Shown: one piece after another, positions 11,433 through 20,682 of the stretch
How the letters are laid out: each line of letters begins with the position of its first letter
How positions within the stretch are numbered: the stretch's first letter is position 1
Assembly (NCBI GenBank): GCA_011049545.1
Contig: DRHQ01000084.1
Coordinates: 1-59,678, forward strand
Direction: 5' to 3'
From: Candidatus Aminicenantota bacterium
GTDB lineage: Bacteria > Acidobacteriota > Aminicenantia > Aminicenantales > Aminicenantaceae
Length of the DNA stretch: 59,678 nucleotides
Translations under genes and position numbers: made by a program
Notes under the pieces: model-generated
The model's database searches: none
Seen by the model: only the letters and a program-made list of their open reading frames with translations
What the model was told of the DNA's origin: nothing

Positions 11433-12398
11433 TTATTTTTTCTTCAAATAAACACTGCCGCTAAAGGTAGAAAGTTTCACCAAAGGTCCTCCTTTGTTGA
11501 CAACTCCAGATATTCGTTTCTTACTGATTTTACCTGATATCTTAATGTCAAAATCGCTCGTGATGCTTCCGCTGAAAGTATTTGCTTCAAGGTCAAAACC
11601 AGAATCCGCAGGCAGGGTCATCTCAATTCTTCCGGTATGAGTTTTAAGAATATATCTCCCATCACGATTAATCTTTCCATCATAAATAACTTTACCAGTT
11701 ACTGTATTACCATGCACAACGCTGGCCTCGGAAACATCCCTCAGCTCTATCCTGCCTGTAACCACATTGGCTTCTATTGATCCTCTGATATGGCTCACGG
11801 TTATCTTCCCTGTTACTGCCTCCATAAACACATCTCCTGTAATATCCTGAAGGTCAATTTTTCCAGTCACAGTTTCACAGTCCACTCCTTTATCCGCTTT
11901 TTTTACCACAATTCCTCCTGTCACTAAATTAACCTTAACAGCGCCGCCAATCTTTTCGAGGTCAACATTACCTGTCACTGATTCGATCTTAACAGATGCC
12001 TTTGCTGGTATCATCAAGCTATACTTGACGGAAACATTCAAAGATCTTCTGTTCCAGGTTTTTCCTCCTTCTGGGTATTTGGTTTTAATCCGAAGAGTAT
12101 TGCCTTCTTTTTCAACCTCAATCTTGACCAAGCCTACATTTTCTTTTGCTTTATCTAGGGTCGAGGCTCTAGAAATCTTGGTAGCATCAATCTTAACCTC
12201 TCCCTTATTCCAGCTTTTAACATCTATGCTTCCGGTTATGTTCTTTAAAGTAACCTTCCCATCCTTTGCCAAACTGACAGTTTTTTCGAACTTCTCTTCG
12301 TATTTCTCCTTGGCTGCTGCCTCGGCGGCATAAAATCCCATAAGGAAAAATAATCCGGCCAGGATGGCCACCCACTTTGCTGTTTTGTATGATTTCAT
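11433..12398 (-). CDS. Exported DUF4097-type beta-strand repeat protein
   Basis: 321 residues with a signal peptide (about 1-28, hydrophobic core VAILAGLFFLMGFYAAEA). The rest is a series of short beta-rich repeats with recurrent V-T-G-K/N-I/V motifs (ITGSIDV, VTGNVDL, VTGGIVV, VTGKIDL, VTGKITV, VTGRIEL), typical of DUF4097/putative-adhesin proteins that form a beta helix. AGGAGG lies seven bases before the ATG. It is the third gene after an ECF sigma factor and its anti-sigma factor, a common arrangement in which the DUF4097 protein is part of the stress output. Its molecular role is unknown. Confidence 0.8.
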   Translation of the reverse strand: MKSYKTAKWVAILAGLFFLMGFYAAEAAAKEKYEEKFEKTVSLAKDGKVTLKNITGSIDVKSWNKGEVKIDATKISRASTLDKAKENVGLVKIEVEKEGNTLRIKTKYPEGGKTWNRRSLNVSVKYSLMIPAKASVKIESVTGNVDLEKIGGAVKVNLVTGGIVVKKADKGVDCETVTGKIDLQDITGDVFMEAVTGKITVSHIRGSIEANVVTGRIELRDVSEASVVHGNTVTGKVIYDGKINRDGRYILKTHTGRIEMTLPADSGFDLEANTFSGSITSDFDIKISGKISKKRISGVVNKGGPLVKLSTFSGSVYLKKK

Positions 12399-12420
12399 AA
12401 TAGACCTCCTATTTTAATCC

Positions 12421-13128
12421 TTATATTATTGTCTTGAATTCCCTTCTCGGGGAAGACGCTTGTTTTGTTTCCATCATTTCATTAAGAAAATTCATTTTTC
12501 CCCTGTAAGCGGCCAGCAAATAATTCCTGACGTCAATATTCTCAGGATTCTGGAGAACCATATGCCGGCAGGCCATTATGGAAGAATCGATGACTTCAAG
12601 GTTGCTCGTAAAAACCTGAGCGATCTGAGGATCCATCTGCCCCTCCTGCGCAGAAATCGCCTCCTCCAGGGCCTTTATAGCCTTTTGATAATGGTGCTCA
12701 GCCTCATCCAATTTGGCAAGCGTGTATTTCTGCAGATTATCTCTGTCCAGAAAATCCCTTCCTGTCCAATGCCGCAATCCTATTATCACTGCACCAACTA
12801 TGAAAGCCAAAATCACTGCCGAACTTAATGCATACTTAAGCTTTGGCGGGGAAAAAATAAGGCTAAACCAGGCTCTTTTCCGCGGCTTGAAAGCCAGGAC
12901 TTTCTGTTCCTCTGGTTTCAATCCTGCCTTTATTTTAAGCCATGTTCGGTCTGAGGGTGCATGCTCTTCTAACTTCTTGGCATCCTCGACAATCGCCTCA
13001 AAGTCCTCTAAAAGATGCTTGCAACCCGGGCAGACATCGAGATGCTTCTCAACGGAGGCGCTCTTCCGAGCTTGAAGACTCCCATCGATATATTCGCTTA
13101 TTAATTTCCTCGCTTTAGAGCATCTCAT
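12421..13128 (-). CDS. Zinc-finger anti-sigma factor
   Basis: 235 residues. The N-terminus carries the zf-HC2/ZAS pattern H28...C32-P-G-C35 with C3 upstream. A single membrane segment lies at about 100-118 (YALSSAVILAFIVGAVIIGL), and a helical C-terminal part faces the other side. Such proteins hold a partner ECF sigma factor at the membrane until a signal releases it. The gene starts 4 bp inside the end of the sigma factor gene, which confirms the pairing. Confidence 0.85.
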   Translation of the reverse strand: MRCSKARKLISEYIDGSLQARKSASVEKHLDVCPGCKHLLEDFEAIVEDAKKLEEHAPSDRTWLKIKAGLKPEEQKVLAFKPRKRAWFSLIFSPPKLKYALSSAVILAFIVGAVIIGLRHWTGRDFLDRDNLQKYTLAKLDEAEHHYQKAIKALEEAISAQEGQMDPQIAQVFTSNLEVIDSSIMACRHMVLQNPENIDVRNYLLAAYRGKMNFLNEMMETKQASSPRREFKTII

Positions 13129-13826
13129 TTTCCTCTCTCCTTAAACATGGTTTTATTTCCAAGGTACTCGCGGATCTTCATCCTCGCTTTGAAAAGCTGA
13201 GACTTGGATGTCCCCGTCGAGCATCCCAGCATCTGGGATATTTCCCTGTGCTTAAAGCCTTGAACGTCATGAAGGATAAAAGTGCTTTTCATTTTGTCCG
13301 GCAGGTTCTGTATGGCATCATCCAGCGACTTCTTCATTATCTCATCACCAGATTTATAATTTTCCCCCTCAATCTTTCCTTCTACCTCATCTAGAGGTAA
13401 TGTTCTCTGAAGTTGGCTTTTCTTTCTCCGTAAATAGCTATAACAGGTATTAACTGCTATACGATAAATCCAGCCTACAAAAGTCTCCTCGTTCCGGATG
13501 TCATGGAGGTGAGAAAAAACTTTGAGGAAAATATCCTGCAACAAATCTTCTGCCATTTCGCTATTATAGGTGTAACGATAAACCAGGTTGAATAGGGGAC
13601 GGTTAAAATGATTGTAAATGGCCTCCATAGCCTGGATGTCTCCCTTGCGGCTGCGCCTAATCACGTCTTTAAGGAAAAAAGAGTCTGAGAGATTTCTTCC
13701 ATTAGCCAGCTTTTTTTCTTCTTCAGCCATGATTCTGCTCTCTGTATCGAGTTCCATTGTAGCAGAATAAGCAACACTTATTCTATACTGCGTTTCATGG
13801 ATTGCGGTTACTACTGGAAAAAACAT
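13125..13826 (-). CDS. ECF-type RNA polymerase sigma factor (RpoE-like)
   Basis: 233 residues. Region 2 (about 65-130) includes YNHFNRPLFNLVYRYTYN and AEDLLQDIFLKVF; region 4 (about 170-222) includes LPDKMKSTFILHDVQGFKHR followed by the helix-turn-helix EISQMLGCSTGTSKSQLFKA. The start at 13826 is preceded by GAGGAGAA at nine bases. The first 40 residues are an extension not needed for the fold, so starts at residue 24 or 33 are possible. It heads the sigma / anti-sigma / DUF4097 operon and probably controls it. No promoter could be assigned with confidence. Confidence 0.9.
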   Translation of the reverse strand: MFFPVVTAIHETQYRISVAYSATMELDTESRIMAEEEKKLANGRNLSDSFFLKDVIRRSRKGDIQAMEAIYNHFNRPLFNLVYRYTYNSEMAEDLLQDIFLKVFSHLHDIRNEETFVGWIYRIAVNTCYSYLRRKKSQLQRTLPLDEVEGKIEGENYKSGDEIMKKSLDDAIQNLPDKMKSTFILHDVQGFKHREISQMLGCSTGTSKSQLFKARMKIREYLGNKTMFKERGK

Positions 13827-14019
13827 CTATACTTTTCTCCTCATTTTATTATGATGAAACAGAGGTCCAGAAGGTTGCCTGCCTTTTTAAAAAAAATTGC
13901 TTAAGAAATCTTTTATTGAATATGAAAATGTTATATTGAATTCGAAATCTCATTTTAGCTAGAAGTCTTGTTTAATCCATGTTAAAAAATGCATTATGGG
14001 AAAGTAAGGACGGTTAGCA

Positions 14020-16650
14020 ATGAAAAAATTAAAATTCTTTGGACATTTTTTCATATTATTAAGACAAACGCGATTATTCCAGTGTCATCGCGAGGAGCGA
14101 AGCGACGTGGCGATCTCGTCTTATAGGATGAGATTGCCACGCTGCGCTCGCAATGACATTGCAACAATATATATTGCGTTTATATTAGTTTTTGGGTTCT
14201 TGGCCATTACCCTCCATCCTGCAGAGGGAGCAAGAAAAGAGAACCTTATGGTCAAAGGACTCTCCGAGCCTGTTGAGATCATCAAGGACCAGTGGGGAAT
14301 CTCTCATATTTACGCTCAGAACGAGAAGGATCTCTTCTTTGCTCAGGGATTCAATATAGCCAGAGACAGACTCTTCCAGCTTGAAATTTGGCGGCGGCAG
14401 GCAACAGGAACCATGGCAGAAATTCAAGGCCCTAAAGCCCTCATGCGTGATATCGGGTCGCACCTTCTCAAAGCTCGGGTTGATATGAAGCAAGAGATGA
14501 ATCATTACCATCCCCGGGGAGAAGAAATCATCCCTTCCTTCGTCAGGGGGATCAATGCTTATATCGACATCACCAACAAAAATCCAGACCTCCTTCCTCT
14601 TGAGTTTCCCCTTTTGGGCCTTAAACCGGGCCATTGGACTCCTGAAGTCGTTGTCTCCCGCCATAACGGACTCTTCCGGAACGCTGGCTATGAAATCGAC
14701 TTTGCTCAATCGGTCAATGTATTAGGTGCTCAGAAATTAAAGAACCTGCTCAACCTTCATCCCGGCGATCCTTCACTCAAACCAGACGAAGGGCTTGACC
14801 TGGGTCTTATCTCAGACAATATTTTAGAGCTTTATTATGCCTCGAGAGCTCGCGTAAGATTCGGACCCGAGGATATCATTGACCCATCTCATAAGATAAA
14901 TCAATCTCCATCCCCTCCTCTTGGCCTCACAACTTTTCCGAGTGGAAAAGTGGAAAAAAATGCTTTTTACGCTTACAAGAAACTATTGCGTTCCTTTTTT
15001 GTTCCACCTTCCCTGGCCACACAATTGCATCATGAAATGGATTTGGGGAGCAACAATTGGGTAGTCAGGGGTAAACTCACCTCCTCCGGCTATCCTATGA
15101 TGGCCAACGATCCCCACCGCAGCCAACAAATTCCCTCGCTAAGGTATTGGGTCCATCTAGTGGCGCCTGGGTGGAATGTGATCGGAGGCGGAGAGCCTGC
15201 CCTGCCTGGTGTATCCATCGGCCACAATGAATACGGCGCCTGGGGGCTCACAATTTTTTCCGTAGACCAGGAAGATCTATACATCTATGAAACCAATCCG
15301 GCTGATCCCAACCAGTATCGATATCAGGGAAATTGGGAAAAAATGAAGATCATTCAAGAAAAAATTCGGATAAAGGGCAAGTCAGCGGTTACTGTCGACC
15401 TCAAATTCACCCGGCACGGTCCGGTCCTCTACGAAGATAAGAATCACCATAAGGCTTATGCCTTGAGAGCAGCCTGGCTTGAGATTGGAGCAGCACCGTA
15501 TCTAGCAAGTCTGCGAATGGATCAGGCCCAAAACTGGGAAGAGTTCAGAGATGCTTGCAGCTTCTCCAGAACCCCATCAGAAAACATGGTCTGGGCCGAC
15601 GTGGAGAACAACATAGGATGGCAAGCAGTGGGAAATCACGCCCCTTCGAAAAAACTGGAACGGGCTCCTTCCAGTACCAGGAGACGGGCGGTATGAATGG
15701 AAGGGCTATCTTCCTATAAAAGATCTACCCCACACTTTCAACCCGCCTGAAGGTTATTTTGCCACAGCAAACCAAGATAATATTCCACCAGGTTATCCCT
15801 ACGATATAGGATTTATATGGACTGATCCTTACCGTTTTTCCCGGATACAGGAGTTTCTTAGTTCAGGCCGAAAACTGGCCATAACAGACATGATGGAGCT
15901 GCAGCAAGATTTCCTCTCCATTCCAGCCCGAACACTGGTCCCGCTTCTAAAGGAGCTCCCTTCAACTGATATAAGGACTCAGAAGGCACTAAAAATGCTT
16001 CTCTCTTGGGATTATGTGATGAACCCGGATTCTGTTGAAGCGGCCATATACATGAGCTGGGAGAGGCGACTTTCAAGAAATGTTTGGGATCTTTATATTC
16101 CGGAGGAAGCGCGAAGAGTCTTCCCACGCCGTTCTCTTAAAAAAATGATTGATTTTCTCCAAGCCCCAGATAGCCAGTTCGGCCCCAACCCCTCCTCTGC
16201 CAGAGACGCTCTTCTCATCAAGAGCCTTGAGGAAGGGATTTCGGGCCTTGTTAAGCGCCTGGGATCGGATACGAGCAAGTGGCAGTATGGACAGGAGAAA
16301 TTCCACCACATCAAAATCCGGCATATGCTAGGCAGCACTGTCAAGCCTGAACTTCGAGCTGAGCTTGAAGTCGGACTTTACCCAGGGGAGGAAATAGCTA
16401 TACAGTAAATGCTACATCAAGCGGTTATAACCAGACTTCTGGTGCTTCTTTCCGGATTATCGCTGATCTTGGAAATTGGGATAACTCCTTAGGAACAAAC
16501 AGCCCCGGGCAGTCAGGAGACCCAAACAGCCCTCACTATGCTGACCTTTTTGATATGTGGGCCAAGGCAAAATATTTTCCGATCTTTTTCTCACGAACCA
16601 AGATAGAATCAGCGGCTGAGAGTGTAACAATCCTAAAACCTGCATTGTAG
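14020..16650 (+). pseudogene. Penicillin acylase family protein, broken by two frameshifts
   Basis: Three consecutive frames together encode one penicillin-acylase-type Ntn hydrolase of roughly 875 residues. The nucleophile serine after autoprocessing is S344 in DLGSNNWVV. The first shift is one extra A in the AAA at 15633-15635: removing it lets GWQAVG join ITPLRKNWNGLLPVPG. The second is one missing G in the GGGG at about 16383-16387, after which SYTVNATSSGYNQTSG continues to the TAG at 16648. Both lie in homopolymers, so sequencing error is possible; otherwise it is a recent pseudogene. Codons about 16-56 come from a composite repeat that interrupts the signal-peptide region, and the final TAG lies in another repeat. 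The substrate (an acyl amide) cannot be told from sequence. Confidence 0.85.
14066..14184. repeat. Composite palindromic repeat, copy 2, inside a coding region
   Basis: Begins AAACGCGATTATTCCAGTG and ends ATATATATTGCGTTTATA. Inner inverted words are GAGCGAAGCGACG and CGCTGCGCTCGCAATG. The termini share AAACGC as inverted ends. It stays in frame within the penicillin-acylase gene and is translated as HREERSDVAIS and LPRCARNDIA. It is the shorter of two near-complete copies (the other is 511-685). Confidence 0.75.
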
Positions 16651-16917
16651 GGATTTGATTCACTAACAATGGGATCAAACCTGCTAAACTTGAATAATTG
16701 CGGTCGGACTTTTTTATTGTAGGGGCTTGATTTATCAAGCCCGCACCTGCCTTTACGGACTGGAGTGCTCCAATAACAACCATGAACATAAGCAGAAATA
16801 AAAGGCCTCTTTCATCCTTTTTTCACTTCTTGGTTATGGAATAAATGGTGCCAGGCCCCATTTTGCAAGTGAACTCATAAAGAAAAACAAAATGCTAGGA
16901 TTTTTTATTATGGGTAT
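16651..16917. repeat. Repeat-rich gap after the penicillin-acylase gene
   Basis: Holds one degenerate GTAGGGATTTGATTCA copy (16647-16680), one perfect GGGCTTGA/TCAAGCCC hairpin (16723-16742) and one GGTGCCAGGCCCC copy (16841-16866). No gene is supportable. Confidence 0.7.
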
Positions 16918-18153
16918 TCAGGTAAATAAAAAGCAAAAAATAAGATAAATTGCAACGGCGAAAAGACCTGCGGCAGGAAGTGAAATAATCCAGGCTGAGA
17001 AGATTTTTTTTATCACATCCAGGTTAATGGCTGAAATTCCGCGCGCCAGACCAACTCCGATGATATTGCCCACGGCTACATGGGTGGTTGATACAGGCAT
17101 ACCGAGCCGAGAACAAATAAGAACTGTGGTGGCTGTCCCAAATTCAGCAGAAAAACCACGCGTCGGGGTTATGGATGTTATTTTTTTTCCCACTGTCTCC
17201 ATAACACGGTAGCCCCATGTATAAATCCCAAAAGCTAATCCTGCACCACCAAGGAGCAACAGCCAAAGCGGGATGGCAACTTGCATTTCAACTTTCTGAG
17301 TTTGGATAACAATCACAATAGCTGCAACCGGACCAATGGCATTGGCCACATCATTCGCTCCATGAGAAAATGCCTGAAAGCCTGCTGAGATAACCTGAAG
17401 AGGATTAGCCATCTTTTCAACCTGATAATAAGGGTCTGTATCTTTTTCCTTGTATCTCCGAAGAAGAAAAGTGCCAAGGAGAAAGCCTCCAGCACCTATA
17501 CACAATGAAACAAGAAGAGCCTCTATTAAAGGAAGGTCGAGATGGAGGTGTTTCAATCCTTTATAGAAAACAGCCATAGACAGGATAAAGCCAACCATTC
17601 CCGTAAAAAATGGGCCTACCTTCCTTGCTTGCGCAATGGGTTCTTTCGAACTCAGAATGAATTTCTTTATAATAGAAAAAATTGTAAAAGCAATAATACC
17701 GCCAAAAACTGGAGAGATAATCCAGCTCAAAACCACAAAAAGGATCACTTTCCACTTTATTCCTGCAATTCCCACGCTTACCAGGCCAAAACCAACCACT
17801 CCCCCTATAATGGAATGTGTGGTTGAAACCGGAAGTTTGAAATAAGTGGCTATATTCACCCAGAGTGCCGACCCCAAAACAGCAGCCAACATCCCAAAGA
17901 GGAAAAGATCCTGTCTGTCGCTAAACTGCAAAGGATCAATGATTCCTTTTCGGATTGTATTGGCTACATGACTTCCAACCAGAACAGCCCCAAGAATATT
18001 ACAGACACCAGCCACAACAACGGCCCTTTTTATGGTCAAAGCTCCAGAAGCAACAGAAGTGGCCATGGAATTAGCCACATCGTTGGCTCCTATGTTGATT
18101 GCGCTGTAAAGGCCTATTAAAACTGCAGCTATAAGGATAAAATTAGCATGCAT
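16918..18153 (-). CDS. PiT-family inorganic phosphate transporter
   Basis: 411 residues with about ten membrane segments. The duplicated PiT signature is plain: GANDVANSMATSVASGALT near residue 22 and GANDVANAIGPVAA in the second half, each followed later by PVSTTH (PVSTTHSIIGG and PVSTTHVAVGN). These transporters move phosphate (or metal-phosphate) with H+ or Na+ through the inner membrane. A DUF47/PhoU-like gene lies directly upstream on the same strand, the usual partner of PiT. Confidence 0.93.
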   Translation of the reverse strand: MHANFILIAAVLIGLYSAINIGANDVANSMATSVASGALTIKRAVVVAGVCNILGAVLVGSHVANTIRKGIIDPLQFSDRQDLFLFGMLAAVLGSALWVNIATYFKLPVSTTHSIIGGVVGFGLVSVGIAGIKWKVILFVVLSWIISPVFGGIIAFTIFSIIKKFILSSKEPIAQARKVGPFFTGMVGFILSMAVFYKGLKHLHLDLPLIEALLVSLCIGAGGFLLGTFLLRRYKEKDTDPYYQVEKMANPLQVISAGFQAFSHGANDVANAIGPVAAIVIVIQTQKVEMQVAIPLWLLLLGGAGLAFGIYTWGYRVMETVGKKITSITPTRGFSAEFGTATTVLICSRLGMPVSTTHVAVGNIIGVGLARGISAINLDVIKKIFSAWIISLPAAGLFAVAIYLIFCFLFT

Positions 18154-18246
18154 AAAAATTCACCGTTCTAATCTCAAAACCCACGATTTTCATCAGTCCT
18201 CACTTAACAGGAAAATGCAAAAAAAGAAATCCTAAGCTGTTGTGTT

Positions 18247-18921
18247 TCAGGAATTATGGAGCATCAGTCTCATCTGATCTCCGGCATTCTCGGCATGATT
18301 GGCTAAAGTTCCAAGCTCTTTAAAAATATGCATCCACATCATTACAGAAACAGGGTCTAACTTCTTCTCGATGGAAAACATTTTTTTGGCTGCTATCATT
18401 TGGGCCTTGTCTGCCTCCCACTCCTTTACTTTAAGCTGTTCGATCAGCTCCATGACCTTATGAGCCTCCTCTCCTCCGAACGAAGTCTCGGCAAGCAGTT
18501 TAATTTCACTCGAGACAGTCATTGCCACTTCATATGTCTCAAGAACTTTATCAACAAAACTTTTTAATTTTTCTTTAAGCTCTTCTGGCACGGTGGTTTT
18601 CCTGAGTATGAGTAAAGCTGCCAAATCTTCTGCAGAATCAGCAATGTTGTCTTGCTCTTTTAGAAACCTCAGGATGTCTCCTCTTGCGACAGGCAAAAAT
18701 ATACCCTTTGGCAAATTACTCCTGATTTCTTTTTTCACCATATCGGCATCATGTTCTGCTTTGAAGATTTTCTTAGCAACATCTTTAACTTTCTCCTGTT
18801 CTCCTTTAAGGAAAGCACCCATAAGAGGCCTGACTAAACCAACGCATGCTTTAACTTTCAACATATGCTGGTGAAGAGGTTCAAACGGAGATTTTCCGAA
18901 TAATTTACTTATGATGCTCAT
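18247..18921 (-). CDS. DUF47 (PhoU-like) partner of the PiT transporter
   Basis: 224 residues, all-helical, typical DUF47/TIGR00153 length. Family features are the N-terminal SPFEPLHQHMLKVKACV, the E-H-D/A-D motif in FKAEHDADMVKKEI and the C-terminal IFKELGTLANHAENAGDQMR. Such proteins are thought to regulate or assist the adjacent PiT transporter. GAGGTG lies five bases before the ATG. The gap to the PiT start is 93 bp, so the two are probably cotranscribed. Confidence 0.9.
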   Translation of the reverse strand: MSIISKLFGKSPFEPLHQHMLKVKACVGLVRPLMGAFLKGEQEKVKDVAKKIFKAEHDADMVKKEIRSNLPKGIFLPVARGDILRFLKEQDNIADSAEDLAALLILRKTTVPEELKEKLKSFVDKVLETYEVAMTVSSEIKLLAETSFGGEEAHKVMELIEQLKVKEWEADKAQMIAAKKMFSIEKKLDPVSVMMWMHIFKELGTLANHAENAGDQMRLMLHNS

Positions 18922-19078
18922 CTTAACACCTCATTTTTATGGAAGGAATATCAAAGTAGGTTCCATTTTAATTATCCCCAGAAAAGAAATCAATGAATTC
19001 TTGAAAATCTTTGAATAAATTTTGGGATCGGCAGATTGGAGTAGATCACTACTTTTTCTTTTTACTGTTTTTTTGAGG

Positions 19079-19564
19079 TTATTTAGCTTTTTTCTTTTCT
19101 CTCTTTTCTCTCTTTTTCAGGATTTCATCGATCTTGAATTCCATATCTTGGTGGTGAGTCCCTTTCCAGAAAACGCGCCCGCATCGAGGGCAAATAGCAA
19201 AGGAGGTAGCCCGTTCATAAACAAAAGGAGTCACCAAATTCTTGGCTCTCCTCCTTGGTAAATCTTTGAGCTCAACGTTGCATTCGATGCAGCGAGAATA
19301 GGGCCTTACCTCCGGCCAGAGTTCAAACTCATCCAAAACCTGCTCTACCTGAGGTTTCCAATCTTCGCTTTCTATGAACAGGGTTTTTATATCTCGCGAT
19401 TTTTCAATCAGTTCGTTATCTCTGCTGAGAAGGACTCTGCCTTCTTTTTGAGCCAGAACCAGGAGAGCGGGATCTTCTATTTTGCTGAAGTAGAAGGTAT
19501 CAAACCCAAGAATTTTGAGCCATTTGGCTAACTTCCCGAGCATGCAGTCAACGATAAATTTCAT
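19079..19564 (-). CDS. Mut7-C RNase domain protein with zinc ribbon
   Basis: 161 residues. The N-terminal half has the Mut7-C (DUF82) PIN-like fold with MKFIVDCMLGKLAKWLKILG and acidic residues D6 and D49 (LLSRDNELI). The C-terminal half has two CxxC knuckles, C92/C95 and C125/C128, forming a zinc ribbon. The family is predicted to be an RNase from its relation to PIN domains, but biochemical evidence is sparse. The very basic tail (KKREKREKKKAK) is consistent with nucleic-acid contact. It has no clear operon partner. Confidence 0.85.
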   Translation of the reverse strand: MKFIVDCMLGKLAKWLKILGFDTFYFSKIEDPALLVLAQKEGRVLLSRDNELIEKSRDIKTLFIESEDWKPQVEQVLDEFELWPEVRPYSRCIECNVELKDLPRRRAKNLVTPFVYERATSFAICPRCGRVFWKGTHHQDMEFKIDEILKKREKREKKKAK

Positions 19565-19587
19565 GAAAAAAAGGTCTACCCAGGATA

Positions 19588-20304
19588 TTAGAGGCCGAGG
19601 AATTGAACACTCAGTCCTGAGATAAATATCATCCCCCCAGCTAAAGCATGAGCGTATCTCTCTAAACGACCGAAACGGAGGAATTTTATCCCCCAGGAAG
19701 AGACAGCGATGATAGTGAGCATTGTTAGAATTGTCGTCAAACCAAAGGCAATGGTGACTAAAATGAGCCCAGAGATATTTTGCTTCATCGCTGGATACAT
19801 GACCAGAGGGATTAATGGCTCGCAGGGTCCAAACACAAATATAACAAAAAGTATCCAGGGCGTCAGGCTTGACCCTTTTTTCTCATCGTGCACATGGGAA
19901 TGCTCTACCTCATGGGTGTGAAGATGATCATGTTCCTTGCCGTCGACGTGGACATGAATATGCTCATGGGGCCTGTTTTTTATCGCTCTGTGCATTCCCC
20001 AAATAAAATAGGCAAAGCCAAAGCCTATAAGAAGCCAGGCTGCTGCTCCTCCTCGAAAAGATTCAACTGACGTCAAACGAGTAACAGCCAGTCCCAGAGC
20101 GATTCCGACAAAGCCCAACACAACAGAGCTCAGCACATGCCCCAGCCCACAGAAAAAAGAGATAAGGAGAGTTTTAGAAAGAGACCATTTTCTGGCCCGA
20201 CTTATCACGATAAAGGGAAGGTAGTGGTCGGGTCCAAGAACGGTGTGCACAAGACCTAAGGTTGCTGCCGTTCCTATTAAAACTAATATCTCGCCGCTTA
20301 TCAT
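19588..20304 (-). CDS. NicO/UreH-like membrane transporter with His-rich loop
   Basis: 238 residues with about six membrane segments. A polar loop at about 110-145 is rich in histidine (EHIHVHVDG, EHDHLHTHEVEHSHVHDE), typical of Ni/Co export or uptake proteins of the NicO/UreH/HupE group. LVHTVLGPDHYLPF in the first helix and FVFGPCEPLIPLVMYP later are conserved-looking metal-path motifs. Nickel or cobalt is the likely substrate, but direction and metal cannot be decided. It lies 23 bp upstream of the Mut7-C gene and just downstream of tRNA-Ala. Confidence 0.7.
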   Translation of the reverse strand: MISGEILVLIGTAATLGLVHTVLGPDHYLPFIVISRARKWSLSKTLLISFFCGLGHVLSSVVLGFVGIALGLAVTRLTSVESFRGGAAAWLLIGFGFAYFIWGMHRAIKNRPHEHIHVHVDGKEHDHLHTHEVEHSHVHDEKKGSSLTPWILFVIFVFGPCEPLIPLVMYPAMKQNISGLILVTIAFGLTTILTMLTIIAVSSWGIKFLRFGRLERYAHALAGGMIFISGLSVQFLGL

Positions 20305-20320
20305 TTTTTACAATTCTTAA

Positions 20321-20396
20321 TGGTGGACGGTAGGGGATTTGAACCCCCGACCTCAGCGTTGCGAACGCTGCGCTCTCCCAACTGAGCTAACCGCCC
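20321..20396 (-). tRNA. tRNA-Ala (anticodon CGC)
   Basis: On the minus strand the 76 bases fold as a complete cloverleaf: acceptor GGGCGGT/ACCGTCC, D stem GCTC/GAGC, anticodon stem CAGCG/CGCTG with loop TTCGCAA (anticodon CGC, codon GCG), T arm GGGGG-TTCAAAT-CCCCT, discriminator A. The CCA end is encoded (20321-20323). Confidence 0.95.
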
Positions 20397-20682
20397 ACTC
20401 AAAAGGCATTAATGTAATAAAATTGAACTTAAAGAATTTAACACTTTTAAAGGATTTTTTCTATAGTTTTGCTGGTTATGCAGAAGAAAAAGTCACATAT
20501 AGGTTAAGATAACAAAGGGTTTAATCTAAATATTAAATTTCAACTCTATCCTTTTAGATTTATTAGTTTTCGTAATATTTTTAATCCTCCGGGCGAGCTG
20601 ATGTCCAGGAGCTGTCACGGGGTACGGGTAAGCTGAATATCCATAAAAGTACCAGGGAAGGTTCTTGCTTTCTTCAGATTCT

